9,015 bases of DNA from Chitinivibrionales bacterium. Its GTDB lineage: Bacteria; Fibrobacterota; Chitinivibrionia; Chitinivibrionales; JANQEN01. The position numbers and the translations under genes were made by a program. Of this stretch, positions 7,050 through 9,015 are shown one piece after another (within the stretch, counting starts at the first letter, position 1; each line of letters begins with the position of its first letter). Under the pieces are notes generated by a model. That model was not told the DNA's origin. It saw only the letters and a program-made list of their open reading frames with translations, and did not search any database. The stretch spans positions 1 through 9,015 of the forward strand of contig JAUVGS010000050.1 of NCBI GenBank assembly GCA_030593665.1, given 5' to 3'.

Positions 7050-8202
7050 CCGTACTTTCCCACACGGCGCTCTTAATCCCGCGCAGATATCTGAAAAACC
7101 CGAATAAAACGGCTATATTCATAGAGACGAAGTGATATATGGGTGAGGCTATCGGCACGATAATTCGTGTCTTTGAAAAAAGACACCCAACAGTTGCAAG
7201 TAGATAAAATCCTGCCTGTATATACCCAAACACCGCATAGGGATATTGACTAAAGAGTAATATGTTGGATATAATAATTGCCAGCAGGATAAAGGGTGAA
7301 AACCAGCGTAACACTTTGTGTGAAGTATAGAGAATAAAAGTCTTCACCCGGAATGGATTCAGCAGCCCCGGAAGGAAAAAGAAGGATTGAAAATTTCCCG
7401 CGCCGATACGTATTCTGCGTCTGAATTCCTCTTCAACCGTTTGACCGGTTTCTTCAACGGAAACCGCCTCTTTATCAAAAACTACCCGATATCCCCTGCG
7501 GAGAATTTTCATTGGAATAATAAGGTCATCGTTCGAGTATGCATTTGCCGGCAAAGGAACGAACAACTCCTTGCGTATAGAATAAAATCCTCCGAATGCG
7601 CCGATTGTTGCGCCGAATAATCCTTCATTATATTTCAAATCCGTCTCGAAGTTCCTGTACAGTATCTCCTTTTGCAGGCCATGGCCGCCTTCAGGGACAA
7701 CCAGCTTCACCTGGCCGAGAACCGCGCCGATCTTTTCGGATGAATACATACTGACCAATTTCGATACCGCATCGGGTTGCAGCATAGTATTTGCATCGGT
7801 CAACACGACGATCTCGCCTTCCGCTTTCGGCGCCGACTTATTAACCACCCCGGTTTTTCCGCTCCGCTCACGATAGTCAACAAATGCAATTCCCCGGCCG
7901 CAAAAGGTTTTAACGATCTCCGCGGTTCTGTCAGTGCTGCAATCCGAACAGACCATGACCTGCAGCAACTCTTTTGGATAGTCAAGGGCGAGACAATTCT
8001 CGATCTTTTCTTTGACGACCTTTTCCTCATTATACACTGGCACAAGTACAGTTACGCGCGGCGTATAACTTGAGGATCGTCTATGCTTCTTCCTCAGCAA
8101 TCGCACCATGCCACTCAGCAGGAACGCATATAACCCATACGCGTAGACACAAAGAAAGAGGGAGCTATAAAATAGTATTTCGTAAAGAGTTATTCGTGTC
8201 AT
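7033..8202 (-). CDS. Membrane glycosyltransferase, family GT2
   Basis: This 389-residue processive-type or lipid-linked-sugar glycosyltransferase has a GT-A fold. One membrane segment lies near 5-33. The catalytic domain follows: VTVLVPVYNEE (50-60), CSDCSTDRT (85-93), the DxD-like TDAN (135-138), GGFYSIRKELF (204-214) and SNDDLIIP (223-230). The position usually held by the QxxRW motif of synthase-type GT2 enzymes reads RRRIRIGAGNFQ (261-272). Three C-terminal membrane segments lie near 301-320, 326-345 and 352-371. It would use a nucleotide sugar on the cytoplasmic face of the inner membrane; the sugar is unknown. The start at 8202 was chosen over a frame running back to 8370, because that extension would overlap the radical SAM gene by more than 150 bases and lacks family similarity. 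The gap to the radical SAM stop is 10 bases, with no strong Shine-Dalgarno. Confidence 0.9.
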   Translation of the reverse strand: MTRITLYEILFYSSLFLCVYAYGLYAFLLSGMVRLLRKKHRRSSSYTPRVTVLVPVYNEEKVVKEKIENCLALDYPKELLQVMVCSDCSTDRTAEIVKTFCGRGIAFVDYRERSGKTGVVNKSAPKAEGEIVVLTDANTMLQPDAVSKLVSMYSSEKIGAVLGQVKLVVPEGGHGLQKEILYRNFETDLKYNEGLFGATIGAFGGFYSIRKELFVPLPANAYSNDDLIIPMKILRRGYRVVFDKEAVSVEETGQTVEEEFRRRIRIGAGNFQSFFFLPGLLNPFRVKTFILYTSHKVLRWFSPFILLAIIISNILLFSQYPYAVFGYIQAGFYLLATVGCLFSKTRIIVPIASPIYHFVSMNIAVLFGFFRYLRGIKSAVWESTERASP

Positions 8203-8212
8203 GTTCGGCAGA

Positions 8213-9015
8213 CTAACTGAAAAGATATTTATAAAAGGTACCGAATGCTTTAAATATGCGTTTTGCTTCACCGGGATGCGTGATAATCTGTAATCCCTTC
8301 GCAAGGATATATTTTGGCCGAAGATAAAACTCCCGCCGTGCCCTGTCGCAGAATTCGACCAGTTCATCATAGGTTAGATTGGGATTGGAGACCACCGACG
8401 AATGCAGGCCATCGTCCGTGATCCATTTACGATAATCATTTGTAATTATCCAGCCTTCACTTTTAAAATACTCATACGCCTCAGTTCCCGGATACACCAT
8501 AATAGGGAAAAATTGCGCGGTATCAGGCTCCAGTTCCTTTGCAAACGCAAGTGTTTTTCTCAAAGGCTCCAGGCTTTCCCCTTTATTACCGACCATAAAG
8601 CAGCCATGCACAAGAATACCGGCCCTGCGTGCATTTTTCCTGAACTCCCTGATTGTCTCAATCTTCAGGGATTTTTTTATATTATCAAGTACCTGCTGGT
8701 CACCGCTTTCAAACCCGACACAGAAAAGACGGCAGTTCGCTTTTTTCATTATTTTCATCGTCTCAAGATCAACATCAGCACGCGAGTTGGCAGACCAGGG
8801 AATGGCGGTCGCCTTTGCATCTATAAGTGCCTGGGCAAATTCCCGACAGCGTTTCCTGTCGGCAGTAAGGGTATCATCCTCAATCATTATCTCCTTTACC
8901 TGCGGGAATTTATCCTTGATGTAAACAAATTCATCCACGATACTTTTTACCGATCGTTTACGATACTTGTGGCCCATCAGCGTCTGGGGAATAACACAAT
9001 AGGTACAATGAAACG
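8213..9015 (-). CDS. Radical SAM enzyme, partial (N-terminus beyond the window), probably B12-binding type
   Basis: The frame is open to the right edge. Upstream of the internal ATG at 8977 it reads FHCTYCVIPQTL, which holds the last two cysteines of the CxxxCxxC cluster that binds the SAM-linked [4Fe-4S] cluster. The partial codon at the edge ends in CG, which would suit the proline of the usual CPFHCTYC. The ATG at 8977 is therefore not the start. Counting visible residues from that Phe, IMIEDDTLTADRKRC (42-56), SANSRAD (74-80), VGFESGDQQVLDNI (99-112) and HGCFMVGNKGES (136-147) are standard barrel segments of the BchE/HpnJ-like radical SAM group. Members usually carry an N-terminal cobalamin-binding domain of about 180 residues, which would lie outside the window. 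The C-terminal 70 or so residues are not recognised in detail. The reaction is unknown. Such enzymes are often found in glycan and lipid loci. Confidence 0.88.
   Translation of the reverse strand, partial: FHCTYCVIPQTLMGHKYRKRSVKSIVDEFVYIKDKFPQVKEIMIEDDTLTADRKRCREFAQALIDAKATAIPWSANSRADVDLETMKIMKKANCRLFCVGFESGDQQVLDNIKKSLKIETIREFRKNARRAGILVHGCFMVGNKGESLEPLRKTLAFAKELEPDTAQFFPIMVYPGTEAYEYFKSEGWIITNDYRKWITDDGLHSSVVSNPNLTYDELVEFCDRARREFYLRPKYILAKGLQIITHPGEAKRIFKAFGTFYKYLFS

Noticed and set aside
8203..8370. A 56-residue N-terminal extension of the glycosyltransferase.
   Set aside because: It overlaps the conserved-frame radical SAM gene almost throughout and does not resemble a GT2 N-terminus. 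The start at 8202 leads directly into the membrane segment.
1..9015. CRISPR arrays, tRNA genes, insertion sequences, and phage or defence genes.
   Set aside because: No regularly spaced repeats, cloverleaf-like sequence, transposase motifs or defence-type domains were seen on either strand.

Overview
The window reads as a stretch of chromosome from a Gram-negative bacterium of moderate GC content, possibly an anaerobe. That placement is inference only, since there is no rRNA or other phylogenetic marker. It rests on a prokaryotic-type OPT peptide transporter next to a PepD-type dipeptidase, and on a surface-glycan cluster whose deacetylase resembles those of exosortase/PEP-CTERM (XrtA-type) exopolysaccharide loci. 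No tRNA, rRNA, CRISPR array, transposase, phage or plasmid gene was seen.

Left part, + strand. After a 5' region with no confident gene (1-317, apart from a possible minus-strand gene start leaving at the left edge), there is an oligopeptide transporter of the OPT superfamily (318-2264). A clear intrinsic terminator follows (2285-2314), then an M20-family aminoacyl-histidine dipeptidase, PepD (2367-3809). The pair suggests peptide uptake followed by dipeptide hydrolysis in the cytoplasm. The terminator implies that the two are not simply co-transcribed at equal level.

Right part, - strand, reading from right to left. A radical SAM enzyme is cut by the right edge inside its Cys cluster (9015-8213). 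It is followed by a membrane glycosyltransferase of family GT2 (8202-7033) and a formyltransferase of the Fmt/ArnA-like fold (7036-6287, start overlapping the previous stop as TTGA). Next comes a 128-base gap holding a dispersed-repeat-like sequence, then a DUF3473-type polysaccharide deacetylase (6158-5334), an aldo/keto reductase (5312-4335) and a flavin-reductase-like FMN-binding protein (4317-3820). Gaps of 10, -4, 128, 21 and 17 bases suggest one long operon, or two operons split at the 128-base gap. The first four genes fit building and modifying an extracellular or lipid-linked glycan: sugar transfer, N-formylation of an amino sugar, de-N-acetylation, and a radical SAM step of unknown substrate. 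The last two are redox enzymes whose link to the glycan genes is only positional. The - strand operon converges with pepD, with 10 bases between the stop codons.

Several starts were moved from the longest open frame to better-supported positions: glycosyltransferase to 8202, formyltransferase to a TTG at 7036, deacetylase to 6158. The radical SAM frame continues through to the window edge. No entirely new system is evident. The most useful leads are the radical SAM/GT2/formyltransferase/deacetylase combination and the repeat inserted in it.
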